From Parabacteroides sp. FAFU027 (GTDB taxonomy: Bacteria > Bacteroidota > Bacteroidia > Bacteroidales > UBA7332): 64,000 bases of DNA. The stretch covers positions 1 through 64,000 of the forward strand of contig NZ_JAKZKV010000002.1 in the NCBI RefSeq assembly GCF_022808675.1, written 5' to 3'. Shown piece by piece: positions 18,618-26,881 of the stretch. Every line of letters starts with the position of its first letter. The stretch's first letter is position 1. Both the position numbers and the translations under genes were made by a program. Below the pieces are notes generated by a model, which was not told where the DNA came from, searched no databases, and saw only the letters and a program-made list of their open reading frames with translations.

Positions 18618-21600
18618 CTAAAACGTTACATCTAAACCACAGGATAACAAGCGGCTAAAAGGGAAAGTATTATTAGATGACTCTCCATATTCCGGATCAT
18701 AGCCGTCTTTTATTTTGCTCCACTCCCACAAGTCATCACCTGAGAAATATACCCTGACTTTATTGAGGGAGAGTTTCTTGGTTAATACCGGTGGAATAGT
18801 GTAACCTACGACCAGTGATTTCAATCTAATATAGGATGAATTTTGTACACTGACGTCTCTATTTTCGTAATTCCATTTATTGAAGTTCGCATCTCGTGAA
18901 GCCACTGCAAATTGCGCATTCGGATTATCCTCTGTCCACGTTTTACCCATGAAAGTGCTATTTTGCAGCATATAATTCGTTACCCATGGTGCATAAAGGT
19001 TACCAGACCGCAACACGGACTGTTTCCCGACTCCCTGGAAGAAGGCCTGCACATCAATGCCTTTCCATTCGAGTCCGGCTTTAATACCAAATGTCATGTG
19101 AGGAGCCGCATCTCCGGCATACACCAAATCTTTTTGAGTTATAACCCCGTCACCATCTACATCCACTAACTTACGAGCTCCTGCACGAAGGCGATTGGTT
19201 CCTTTTGCAGCTGGAGCTGGAATGATATTTCCTGATTTAACTGCCGTATGTGTAGCATCTGTCCAGTAGTAAGTTTCGTAATAAGAGTCTGCCTCCGTCT
19301 GCGTCTGGAAAACTCCGTTTGTTTTGTAAACATAAATCGCATTGAGTGGTTTTCCGATCAAACGATTGACATTCTTACCGGGGCTGGGTACATTTTGATT
19401 GTTTGTCAGTTCAAGTAGTTCGGTTGAGGCATCGGAAAGAGACCCTCCAATATTGTATGTCACGTTTCCAATTTTATCTCTCCAGTTGAGGGCAAACTCC
19501 CAACCATTGGTGCGTAATTTGCCATTATTTGTCGTTGGAGGTGTAGTTCCAAGAATTGAAGGATAACTCACCGAAATAAACATCCCATCATTCGTTCTTG
19601 AAAAGTAATCAAATGAGCCGGACAAACGATTTTTTAAGAAAGTAAAATCCAATCCAGCATCGTGATTGATGATGGTCTCCCAAGTACGCGTAGATGATGT
19701 CATTTTGCTAAGTGCCAAGGCAGTTTGACCAGCCAATGTCCCTACTCCAAAATAGGTACTTGAAGGCGTTGTTAAAGTAGCGTAAGACTCATAATTATCA
19801 ATACCATCGACATTCCCTGTTTTTCCATAATTATAGCGTAGTTTCAGGAAATCAAGGAATTCAAAGCTTTTCATAAAGCTTTCATTACTGATCACCCATC
19901 CTCCCGATAGTGAATAGAAATTTTTCCATCGTTGGTCAGGATACAGTTTGGATGAGCCATCACGGCGGCCTAAGAAACCGATAAGATATTTATCCATAAA
20001 ACTATAGTCCAGGCGTGTTACATAAGAAAATAATCCCCATGAAGTCTGACCTCCGATCGCTGTATTCTTTGTATCTTCAGTGCCGTTCGTCATTACGCTC
20101 AGGTCTACCAGTCCAGAGCCTTCATACAAAGGACCCAGGTTACGAGCAGCCGTTACGCTTTTAAAATTTTCCTCTTCAGCTGTCACCCCCAACATTCCTG
20201 TGACATGGTGTACTTTACTGAATCTGCTATCATAGTTAACAAATCCCCCAAGAGTCTTATTTTCCCACTTGTTCAGATTCTCAGAAAGTGATCCGGGGGA
20301 TTGTCTGTTGGTAGTAGCTACGTCTGCCCAATCGTAATATTGAATTTTCTGTTTCAGGGTTTGGATATTTTTTTCAACTGTCTTGTAGCCGGCAGTCCCT
20401 GACAAGGTGAGACCAGAAACCAACGCAGAAAGATCCAATGTTGCTTTCAGATTATTTCTGGAGGTAATGTATCCTGTATTTATTTGGCCACCACCGACAA
20501 GACCTCCTACCGGATTTCGGTTACCAAATGTATCGTAAAAGTTTCCTTTTGGAGTGTAGATAGGCCAAAACCAGGGATCGAAATACCCTGAACCCACATC
20601 AGTACTTGGCGTTAAGATATCGCGTTTTTCATAAGCCATACCTGTTTCGATTTTAAGAAGTTTGGTAGCCTGGTAATCCACATTTAAACGCCCGCTGTAT
20701 TTTTTCTCACCATCCTCAGCCACTTTTAATTGCGATTGGGCATCTGAATACCCCAAAGAAGCCATATAGCTAAACTTATCGTCGCCACCGGATACATTGA
20801 TTGCATGTTTTTTCGTACTGGCCTGCCCGTATAACTCATTCATCAAATAGTGATTTGGCTCATAACGGTAGGTTTTGCCGCTGTTGGTCAGGGTTAAGGT
20901 TTCTCCGTTACGCAGTGCATTCCACAGCACATCCCGGGAATAGGTGGTTCCGTTAGCATCCACTCCCCCCAATACACTGCCATCTTTGAATATCCACCAG
21001 TCTAATTGTTTAACGATATCTTCTTTCGCTGTCAAAGTTGGATTATTGGCCATTGCATCCCTATATTGTGCATCATACCACATATCCAGCCATTGCGAGT
21101 TCGTGGTTATAGGCGGTTGAATTCCGTTAATAGTAGTACTTAGAGATCCGTTATAGGTAATTTTTGCTGTACCTTTTTTGCCACGTTTTGTGGTTACTAA
21201 AACTACCCCGGCAGCTGAACGTGCACCATAAATTGCTGCTGAAGCATCCTTTAGTACAGAAATATTCTCGATATCACCGGGATTCATCTGATTAAGCTCA
21301 TCCACAGATCCAGGTACACCATCTATAATAACCAGGGGAGTGGAACTACCATTGATAGAAATATCACCGCGGATTTTCAAAGCCGCCCCTTCACTACCCG
21401 GACGGGTAGAACTACGGGTAACGACCAAACCCGGTACTTCTCCCTGAAGTGCAACTGCTGTATTCGTAAGGCCCCTGTCTTTGAAAGCCTCCTCTCCTTT
21501 AATTTGTGAGATCGCACTGGTCAGAGAGGCTTTCTTCTGCGTTCCATAACCGACAACAACCACTTCATCCATTAGCTTGGTATCTTCGACCAGGGCTATC

Positions 21601-21965
21601 TTCAACGTTTTATTACTTACAACTGGTACGTCCTTAGCCGTATATCCTACATACGAAAAAACTAATATTGCACTTGAGTTAGGCACTAGTATTGTAAACT
21701 TACCGTTTACATCTGTAATGGTGCCTTTTGTGGTACCTTTTACCGATACGTTTACGCCGATAAGCGGCTCTCCTTTTGAGTCAGTCACGGTTCCGGTCAC
21801 AGTCTGTCCCTGCTGTTGAGTTACTTGCTGATTAGCGACTTCAGTTTCTCCGGCATACAATACCTGAGCTGAAGAGAGTAACATCAAACAAAGCAAACCG
21901 GATGTTGCCGCTTTACCTGCATACCGTTTGAAATGTAACGGTTGGCTGCTAGATTTACTTTTCAT
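18618..21965 (-). CDS. susC: SusC/RagA-family TonB-dependent outer-membrane transporter
   Basis: 1115 residues. Signal peptide (about 1-38, ending VLYAGE), a carboxypeptidase-regulatory-like beta-sandwich (about 57-135; GTVTDSKGEPLIGVNV), a TonB-box-like segment and plug (MDEVVVVGYGTQKK at about 131, then the conserved SSTPLVIIDGVPG and ISVLKDASAAIYGARSAAGVVLVTTKRGKKG) and a 22-strand-type barrel ending in an aromatic residue (DVTF). It imports oligosaccharides using TonB energy. No sigma/anti-sigma pair is adjacent and no extended STN domain is visible, so control is expected to come from the AraC regulators of the locus. Its promoter region has been copied in front of the LamG gene at 13107. 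Confidence 0.95.
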   Translation of the reverse strand: MKSKSSSQPLHFKRYAGKAATSGLLCLMLLSSAQVLYAGETEVANQQVTQQQGQTVTGTVTDSKGEPLIGVNVSVKGTTKGTITDVNGKFTILVPNSSAILVFSYVGYTAKDVPVVSNKTLKIALVEDTKLMDEVVVVGYGTQKKASLTSAISQIKGEEAFKDRGLTNTAVALQGEVPGLVVTRSSTRPGSEGAALKIRGDISINGSSTPLVIIDGVPGSVDELNQMNPGDIENISVLKDASAAIYGARSAAGVVLVTTKRGKKGTAKITYNGSLSTTINGIQPPITTNSQWLDMWYDAQYRDAMANNPTLTAKEDIVKQLDWWIFKDGSVLGGVDANGTTYSRDVLWNALRNGETLTLTNSGKTYRYEPNHYLMNELYGQASTKKHAINVSGGDDKFSYMASLGYSDAQSQLKVAEDGEKKYSGRLNVDYQATKLLKIETGMAYEKRDILTPSTDVGSGYFDPWFWPIYTPKGNFYDTFGNRNPVGGLVGGGQINTGYITSRNNLKATLDLSALVSGLTLSGTAGYKTVEKNIQTLKQKIQYYDWADVATTNRQSPGSLSENLNKWENKTLGGFVNYDSRFSKVHHVTGMLGVTAEEENFKSVTAARNLGPLYEGSGLVDLSVMTNGTEDTKNTAIGGQTSWGLFSYVTRLDYSFMDKYLIGFLGRRDGSSKLYPDQRWKNFYSLSGGWVISNESFMKSFEFLDFLKLRYNYGKTGNVDGIDNYESYATLTTPSSTYFGVGTLAGQTALALSKMTSSTRTWETIINHDAGLDFTFLKNRLSGSFDYFSRTNDGMFISVSYPSILGTTPPTTNNGKLRTNGWEFALNWRDKIGNVTYNIGGSLSDASTELLELTNNQNVPSPGKNVNRLIGKPLNAIYVYKTNGVFQTQTEADSYYETYYWTDATHTAVKSGNIIPAPAAKGTNRLRAGARKLVDVDGDGVITQKDLVYAGDAAPHMTFGIKAGLEWKGIDVQAFFQGVGKQSVLRSGNLYAPWVTNYMLQNSTFMGKTWTEDNPNAQFAVASRDANFNKWNYENRDVSVQNSSYIRLKSLVVGYTIPPVLTKKLSLNKVRVYFSGDDLWEWSKIKDGYDPEYGESSNNTFPFSRLLSCGLDVTF

Positions 21966-22913
21966 GTAATTTAAATTTTGGGTTTTTAAAATGAAGGTTT
22001 ACGTAAACCTTATCGTTTTACTATTTGGATTCGATCAGCGATTAGTTTCAAAAAACTACACATAATTTTCGGGGTTAGTTTTATTCGGCTTTTAAGTTCA
22101 TAATTGAGCAATTGTACGATAGACCGGTACGTGAGAGATAATAGGTTGACCTAACCTCTGAGAATTCTATTAAATAATCCTCATCTCTCGTAAAAAAAAA
22201 GCCTGGCATGAATGATTCCAGCGGACATTTACAACGCAATATTAAGCATCGTATCGACCAGATCTCGAATAAAAAAGGGCAAATCGGGTTGCATTCTATA
22301 ATTTACAAACTATCTTATCCAACTCATTACAAGCACATAAGACAATTCAACCAAATTCACGCTATAAATTAGCTATACATAAAACTGAATATGTTTTTCA
22401 GGAAAAACAAGCCTCCATATTCTGGATATATTTTAAGACCAAGGACTAAAAGGCGGTGGATTCAAAGAGAAATAATGCAGATAGACATTCTAACGGATTT
22501 ATAATTCCACGACGATAGCTACAGCGTCCGGCATCCCGAATTCAATCCGGCAGGATGATGTCAAAGGAAGTGAATTCCGATTCGTCCCATGCGGTTCGTT
22601 TATAATTCGGAGGATCTCGGAAATAAACTCAGATTACAACTTAACATTCAGTATATATGAAACAGAGCTACCTAAAGATGATTTATGACATTGAATCGGA
22701 GAAATCATACACCAGCGTTACTTGTTTAACGATAAAATGGGAAATCCAGATCGCGAAGAATAGTATATTAATTGATAATCAATTGAGACGAACATAAAAA
22801 ACGACAGAAGGGTATCCCAACAGTAAAATGGGTACCCTTCTGTTATTTTCTAAAGAGTCAATAAGGGAAAAGCCGGAAACAGAATTATGGTTGTTTACTT
22901 TTCTGTAATATAA
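21966..22913 (-). promoter_or_regulatory. Long leader of susC, and 3' region of the second beta-helix gene
   Basis: 948 bp without a gene. On the minus strand AAATTATAGA (22304 to 22295) and TAATATTGCG (22244 to 22235) repeat the two-part signature with a 60-bp offset. Bases 22199-22458 are homologous to 16178-16420. Between about 22460 and 22800 I see only ordinary intergenic sequence. A terminator for the gene at 22914 lies at 22804-22843. Confidence 0.6.
22804..22843 (-). terminator. Intrinsic terminator of the second beta-helix hydrolase gene
   Basis: ACAGAAGGGTA (22804-22814) pairs perfectly with TACCCTTCTGT (22833-22843), and CCCA/TGGG extends the stem inward past one bulged base. On the minus strand it is followed by CGTTTTTTA, 71 bp past the stop codon. 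Confidence 0.85.
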
Positions 22914-24317
22914 TCATTTTTCAAAACTCAAACCAGTCACAAATTCACCAACCCGGATACCGGCAGTAACAGGATCTAATATAACTTCGTTATTAATCCT
23001 CAGATTCTTAAAAGCCACATTCCGAATCATTTTATCTTTACTAAATCCTTGAATCAGGGAAGGATTTGCCCCACTACCAGTATAGGAAATATTTCGAAAA
23101 ATGACATTTTCAATTCCCCGGCCAGGCCCTGTAGTATATTTCGGATTTTCTACCACTCGCAGATTGAAAAGCTGTCCTTCCTCAAAATTATCTATCCGGA
23201 TATCTTCGTACCGGACATTTCTTACAAGATTATAATCCCCACAACTAATTGCCATACATCCCTGATAATTCCGGTCATCCTCATCGTGTTCTAGTATATC
23301 AATATTATGGAATGAAATATTTTCTATCGTATCTCCTTCATGACTGGTATCTCCATGCAATCCTATATTGGTAGGATGAGCGACATCGGCCCACAAAACT
23401 GAATTTGAAACAATTACATTCCGGGCGCTCCCGTAAAAATTCCAACGGTGCCCATAAACGGCGATGCAATCATCAGAGGTACGGAGAAACACGTCAGCAA
23501 TTCTTACCTCCGAACAACTCATCATATCTATTCCATCGGCCCATCCTTTGGAACTGAAGCTTTTCAGATTAGTTATAGAGATTTGATTCGATTCACCCAG
23601 ATAAACCGTATAATGTTTTGGATTAAATACCGTGATACCGTCTATGGATATATTTTTGGAATGGGTGATTTCCACTCCACGAACCGGTTGATCTATGATA
23701 CCCCGGCCACATATTTTTACGTTTTCTACCTGATTACAGAGTAACTTCCCCTGAAGCACGGCTCCTCCGGCCAGATATACGGTTTTATTGGAAGGAATAA
23801 CAAATGCATCTCCCGGCACATCTTTCGGTTTGTGGATCCCCGGCCCGAAATAGATCACATCCGGATCATCTGCTTTAGGAACATTGGTCTCAACCGGATT
23901 GGCAAAAAGATGCAGGTTGTGACGGGTATCGCCGTTGGTTTCAATGGAAAGTTTCTGAGGTTTATCCAGAGTAAAGTAGAATGTGTTTCCTTCGGTTCGG
24001 GTTGGACTTATACCTGAAGATGTAGGGCGGATACGCACATCGGACAATGTTCCGTTGTTTTTACGCACCTTCACCTCAACACTACCGGCAAAATCGAATT
24101 GCACCATCGATGCATCCTGTACATTGTCCAGATCAACCTGAACTTTGTATTCAAAAAGATCCTGCCACTCCCCTCCTTTCTGACGTACCTGTACGGTGTA
24201 GTCGTCATTATGGCGGGAATATAATAATCCGTTAGGAACAGGATGTATTACCAACTGTTGGGCTGCCCCAACAATTGTAAACAGTGATACAAATAATAGT
24301 ATAGTATATTTCTTCAT
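22914..24317 (-). CDS. Secreted parallel beta-helix glycoside hydrolase (GH28-like), paralogue
   Basis: 467 residues from the start I prefer at 24317, which gives a clean signal peptide (MKKYTILLFVSLFTIVGAAQ); an in-frame ATG at 24341 would add eight residues. An N-terminal beta-sandwich (about 20-150) is followed by a beta-helix with WADGIDMMSC (about 256), RTSDDCIAVYGHRW (about 280) and GLHGDTS (about 318). Pairs of aspartates in these motifs match GH28-type acid catalysis, with the classical NTD changed to WAD. Domain order, the VNGD/TNGD then HNLH stretch and the GPGRGIENV/APGRGIENI stretch are shared with the protein at 3650-5092. The leader upstream carries the shared motif, and the degenerate-receiver AraC gene lies just upstream. 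Confidence 0.77.
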   Translation of the reverse strand: MKKYTILLFVSLFTIVGAAQQLVIHPVPNGLLYSRHNDDYTVQVRQKGGEWQDLFEYKVQVDLDNVQDASMVQFDFAGSVEVKVRKNNGTLSDVRIRPTSSGISPTRTEGNTFYFTLDKPQKLSIETNGDTRHNLHLFANPVETNVPKADDPDVIYFGPGIHKPKDVPGDAFVIPSNKTVYLAGGAVLQGKLLCNQVENVKICGRGIIDQPVRGVEITHSKNISIDGITVFNPKHYTVYLGESNQISITNLKSFSSKGWADGIDMMSCSEVRIADVFLRTSDDCIAVYGHRWNFYGSARNVIVSNSVLWADVAHPTNIGLHGDTSHEGDTIENISFHNIDILEHDEDDRNYQGCMAISCGDYNLVRNVRYEDIRIDNFEEGQLFNLRVVENPKYTTGPGRGIENVIFRNISYTGSGANPSLIQGFSKDKMIRNVAFKNLRINNEVILDPVTAGIRVGEFVTGLSFEK

Positions 24318-24735
24318 AAAAGGTGAATCTAATGATTTCATTCAAAAAACAATCAGATATACTTAGGCACTACACTTGATATTACGTTATAGACTTAAGC
24401 AAATCCTATATAGATAGAGCTTCATGATCTTTTTAGATTTTACGAATCAAGACGGTTTGGACTGACCATCAATCAGAGCTCATTACCCGATTAAGGTTAA
24501 AAACAAAACCTAAACCTATCAAAAACCTACAGCTTATTCCATTATACTTTTATATAAATAAACAACAAAAATATATCGAATCAAACTACAACACTTAATA
24601 GTTAGGGTGACATCTGGTTGCAACTTATAAATTGAGACAAAATGCCACAATCGAAAAATGCCAAACACCTAATTTCCAGACCAGAAAAAAGCGCTACTAA
24701 ATATCCGTGTCATCAACAGGTAACTTCAATGTTAC
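24318..24735 (-). promoter_or_regulatory. Leader of the second beta-helix hydrolase gene
   Basis: 418 bp without a gene. On the minus strand, CAATTTATAAGTTGCAACC (about 24634 to 24615) matches the shared PUL motif; the partner TAATATTGCA at 60 bp is not evident here. The remainder is AT-rich. Confidence 0.4.
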
Positions 24736-25617
24736 TTATTGGCAATGTGTTTTTCTGTAATCCCGGGGTGTTTTTCCAAATAATGCCTTAAATGACCTGG
24801 AAAAATACTTCGGATCATTATACCCGACAGCCGATGCAATCTGCTGAACAGAGTCTGATGTATTCAGTAAAAGACCGGATGAATGCTTTAACCTAACATC
24901 TAAAATAAATGATACCGGAGACATATCTGTCAGCTCTATCATCTTCCGATGAAGTGTAGATTTAGAGATTTTCATACTTTCAGCAAACTGGTCAAAACCA
25001 AAATCCCGGTTATTCAGATTGGCTTCAATTATTCCGGCTGCTTTCGTGATAAAAGCCTCATCACCCGTCAGATGTTTCTTCAAGGGAATATTAACACTGG
25101 CTCTATCCCCTCTATTCAATAATTCAGATTTAATTTTTCCTTTCCGGAGTAGATTTCCAATCATCACTACCACCAATCGGAGATCTATCGGATAGGTAAA
25201 TAAAGCATCAATGTCACAATTATAAAACTCGATCTGATGCTCAAGAATCATTGAATCTGAAATTACAATGATGCCGATATGATGAGTAGTTTTATTTGTT
25301 TTTATAGACTTGCAGAGGACCTTTAAATCCTGTCCAGGCTTTCTTTCACACACGATTAAGATATCCGTCCCTTCGTTTTGAAGAATATCCAGAGCCATGG
25401 AAACGCTATCCACCTTTTTTACGACAAAGTCTGATTCCAGCCTCTCATTAATCAATTGCCCGTAATCACATTTATCCCCCAGGATCAAAACCGAATGGCT
25501 CCTTAGAGGAGGTTGCGGAGTTACCTGTCCGGCCTTTTGCCATATACCATTCATGCTATAACAATTAATATCGAGAAATTTTAAAGACAAATGTATTGCA
25601 CTAATATTCGAAGTCAA
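24736..25617 (-). CDS. AraC-type regulator with a degenerate receiver domain
   Basis: 293 residues: a receiver-like alpha/beta domain (about 41-155) and an AraC helix-turn-helix domain (about 190-290; SKSTLHRK, IASAVGYNDPKYFSRSFK, TPRDYRK). The receiver keeps the fold pattern but not the chemistry: the acidic pair is reduced (VLILGD), the position of the phosphoacceptor Asp after ILIV is Cys, and the Lys usually found before the last conserved Pro is Tyr (FTYP). It resembles the C-terminal third of a hybrid two-component system detached from its kinase, and phosphorylation control looks lost. The first 20-odd residues may not be coding, since an internal Met lies at codon 22. The locus motif overlaps its own promoter region (25681-25714). 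Confidence 0.75.
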   Translation of the reverse strand: MTSNISAIHLSLKFLDINCYSMNGIWQKAGQVTPQPPLRSHSVLILGDKCDYGQLINERLESDFVVKKVDSVSMALDILQNEGTDILIVCERKPGQDLKVLCKSIKTNKTTHHIGIIVISDSMILEHQIEFYNCDIDALFTYPIDLRLVVVMIGNLLRKGKIKSELLNRGDRASVNIPLKKHLTGDEAFITKAAGIIEANLNNRDFGFDQFAESMKISKSTLHRKMIELTDMSPVSFILDVRLKHSSGLLLNTSDSVQQIASAVGYNDPKYFSRSFKALFGKTPRDYRKTHCQ

Positions 25618-25680
25618 AACCCGGAATAAACAAACTCCGCTCAGATTATAATATGAGAAAAAATTACAGGATTCGGAAAA

Positions 25681-25714
25681 TCAGTTTTAATTGCAGATTA
25701 TAATTTGTAGATAA
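25681..25714 (-). promoter_or_regulatory. PUL motif upstream of the degenerate-receiver AraC gene
   Basis: Minus-strand CTACAAATTATAATCTGCAA, 60-100 bp before the start codon, agrees with the shared motif (consensus GTAAATTATAAAATGCAA). It suggests self-regulation or membership of the same regulon. Confidence 0.4.
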
Positions 25715-25775
25715 ATAATCACTATAAAGTGAGACAGTTACCCTAAAATCGACTAATATTGCCAAAGAAACAAGA

Positions 25776-25828
25776 AAGTGGGTATCTGTAAGCTTGGCTA
25801 AAAATCCATCCCGAACAGACACCCACTT
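25776..25828 (-). terminator. Intrinsic terminator of the aldose epimerase gene
   Basis: AAGTGGGTATCTGT (25776-25789) pairs with ACAGACACCCACTT (25815-25828) with one mismatch, around a 25-base loop, 23 bp past the stop codon. A T-rich stretch follows on the minus strand. Confidence 0.7.
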
Positions 25829-25850
25829 CTTTATTATAGCTCAGTACCAA

Positions 25851-26723
25851 TCAATCAATTTCCACCTTCCACTCCGCAGTCCAGCTTTCTCCTGGTCCTA
25901 ATTGGTTGATACCAAATTTCCGGGTTAGTTCTCCATCGTGGTCTTCAAAATCAGCCACACCCGACCAGGGTTCAAGACAAACAAAATCGGCATCCTTTAC
26001 CGCCCAGATTCCAAAATGAGGGAAGTTACTGAAGCTGAAAGTCAGCTTCTGGTCATCCTTACTATTCTGTAAGACTATGCGTTGACTCTTCATATCAGTC
26101 ATCACCAAAGCATCGTTATAGAACAACGGATAAGAAAGGGGCAAGACTCCGTTTTCCAACGGGACCACCTCTGTTTTCCGGAGCAGTTGGTTACCCTGTA
26201 ACGGGTGAATGTTCAGCACCTCATCCTGTTCCAGCCAAAGCTGATAATCGCTATAAACCTTATCCTCATTCACCTCGATGGCAAAAGCCGGATGCGCGCC
26301 GAGAGAAAACCACATCGGTTTATATACGGAGCTGTTCTTAACCCGGTATTCCACACGCAATGCTGCTCCCACCAGGATATACTCCACCTCCAGGTCAAAG
26401 TCAAACGGGAACAATGACCGTGTCTCTTCTGTAGAACTCAATCCGAAAACCGCAGAATCCCCCTCTTGTTTACGCACATCGAAATTCATCTCACGGGCAA
26501 AACCGTGACGGGGCAGATTGTAACTCTTTCCTTCATACTGGTAAGCATTTCCTTTTAATGCGCCCACAATCGGGAAAAGTATCGGACTTGTCTTTCCCCA
26601 AAAGGCTGGATCAGCCTGCCACATCCACTCTTTGCCACTCTTTTTATCGACCAACGATCTCAGCTCGGCTCCCAGTGCCAATACTGACGCTTTGATTTGT
26701 TCGTTTTCTAACTGTATCATCAT
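25851..26723 (-). CDS. Aldose 1-epimerase family protein
   Basis: 290 residues, a single-domain galactose-mutarotase-fold protein of the LacX-like type. Family features include an N-terminal LGAELRSL, KEWMWQADPAFWGKTSPILFPIVG, and GAHPAF carrying the His expected in mutarotase active sites; LEPWSGVADF near the C-terminus is also typical. It has no signal peptide, so it acts in the cytoplasm. It would interconvert anomers of sugars or uronates released in this locus; the substrate is not predictable. It is flanked by terminators on both sides and is probably monocistronic. Confidence 0.85.
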   Translation of the reverse strand: MMIQLENEQIKASVLALGAELRSLVDKKSGKEWMWQADPAFWGKTSPILFPIVGALKGNAYQYEGKSYNLPRHGFAREMNFDVRKQEGDSAVFGLSSTEETRSLFPFDFDLEVEYILVGAALRVEYRVKNSSVYKPMWFSLGAHPAFAIEVNEDKVYSDYQLWLEQDEVLNIHPLQGNQLLRKTEVVPLENGVLPLSYPLFYNDALVMTDMKSQRIVLQNSKDDQKLTFSFSNFPHFGIWAVKDADFVCLEPWSGVADFEDHDGELTRKFGINQLGPGESWTAEWKVEID

Positions 26724-26802
26724 CTTTAGTTTCTGTCTTTATCACTTAAAGATAGCGGTTTTACACCTAAACCTTCCCGAATATTGTCTTTTACCAAATG
26801 AA

Positions 26803-26842
26803 AATGAGGGGATATACTGCTAATTAAGCATATCCCCTCATT
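26803..26842 (-). terminator. Intrinsic terminator of the double-LamG gene
   Basis: AATGAGGGGATAT and ATATCCCCTCATT form a perfect 13-bp stem at the ends of this stretch, with partly paired inner bases. On the minus strand it is followed by TTCATTT and lies 40 bp past the stop codon. Confidence 0.8.
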
Positions 26843-26881
26843 CCACTACAAAACCGTTATACGTTTCATTTGATAAGATGA

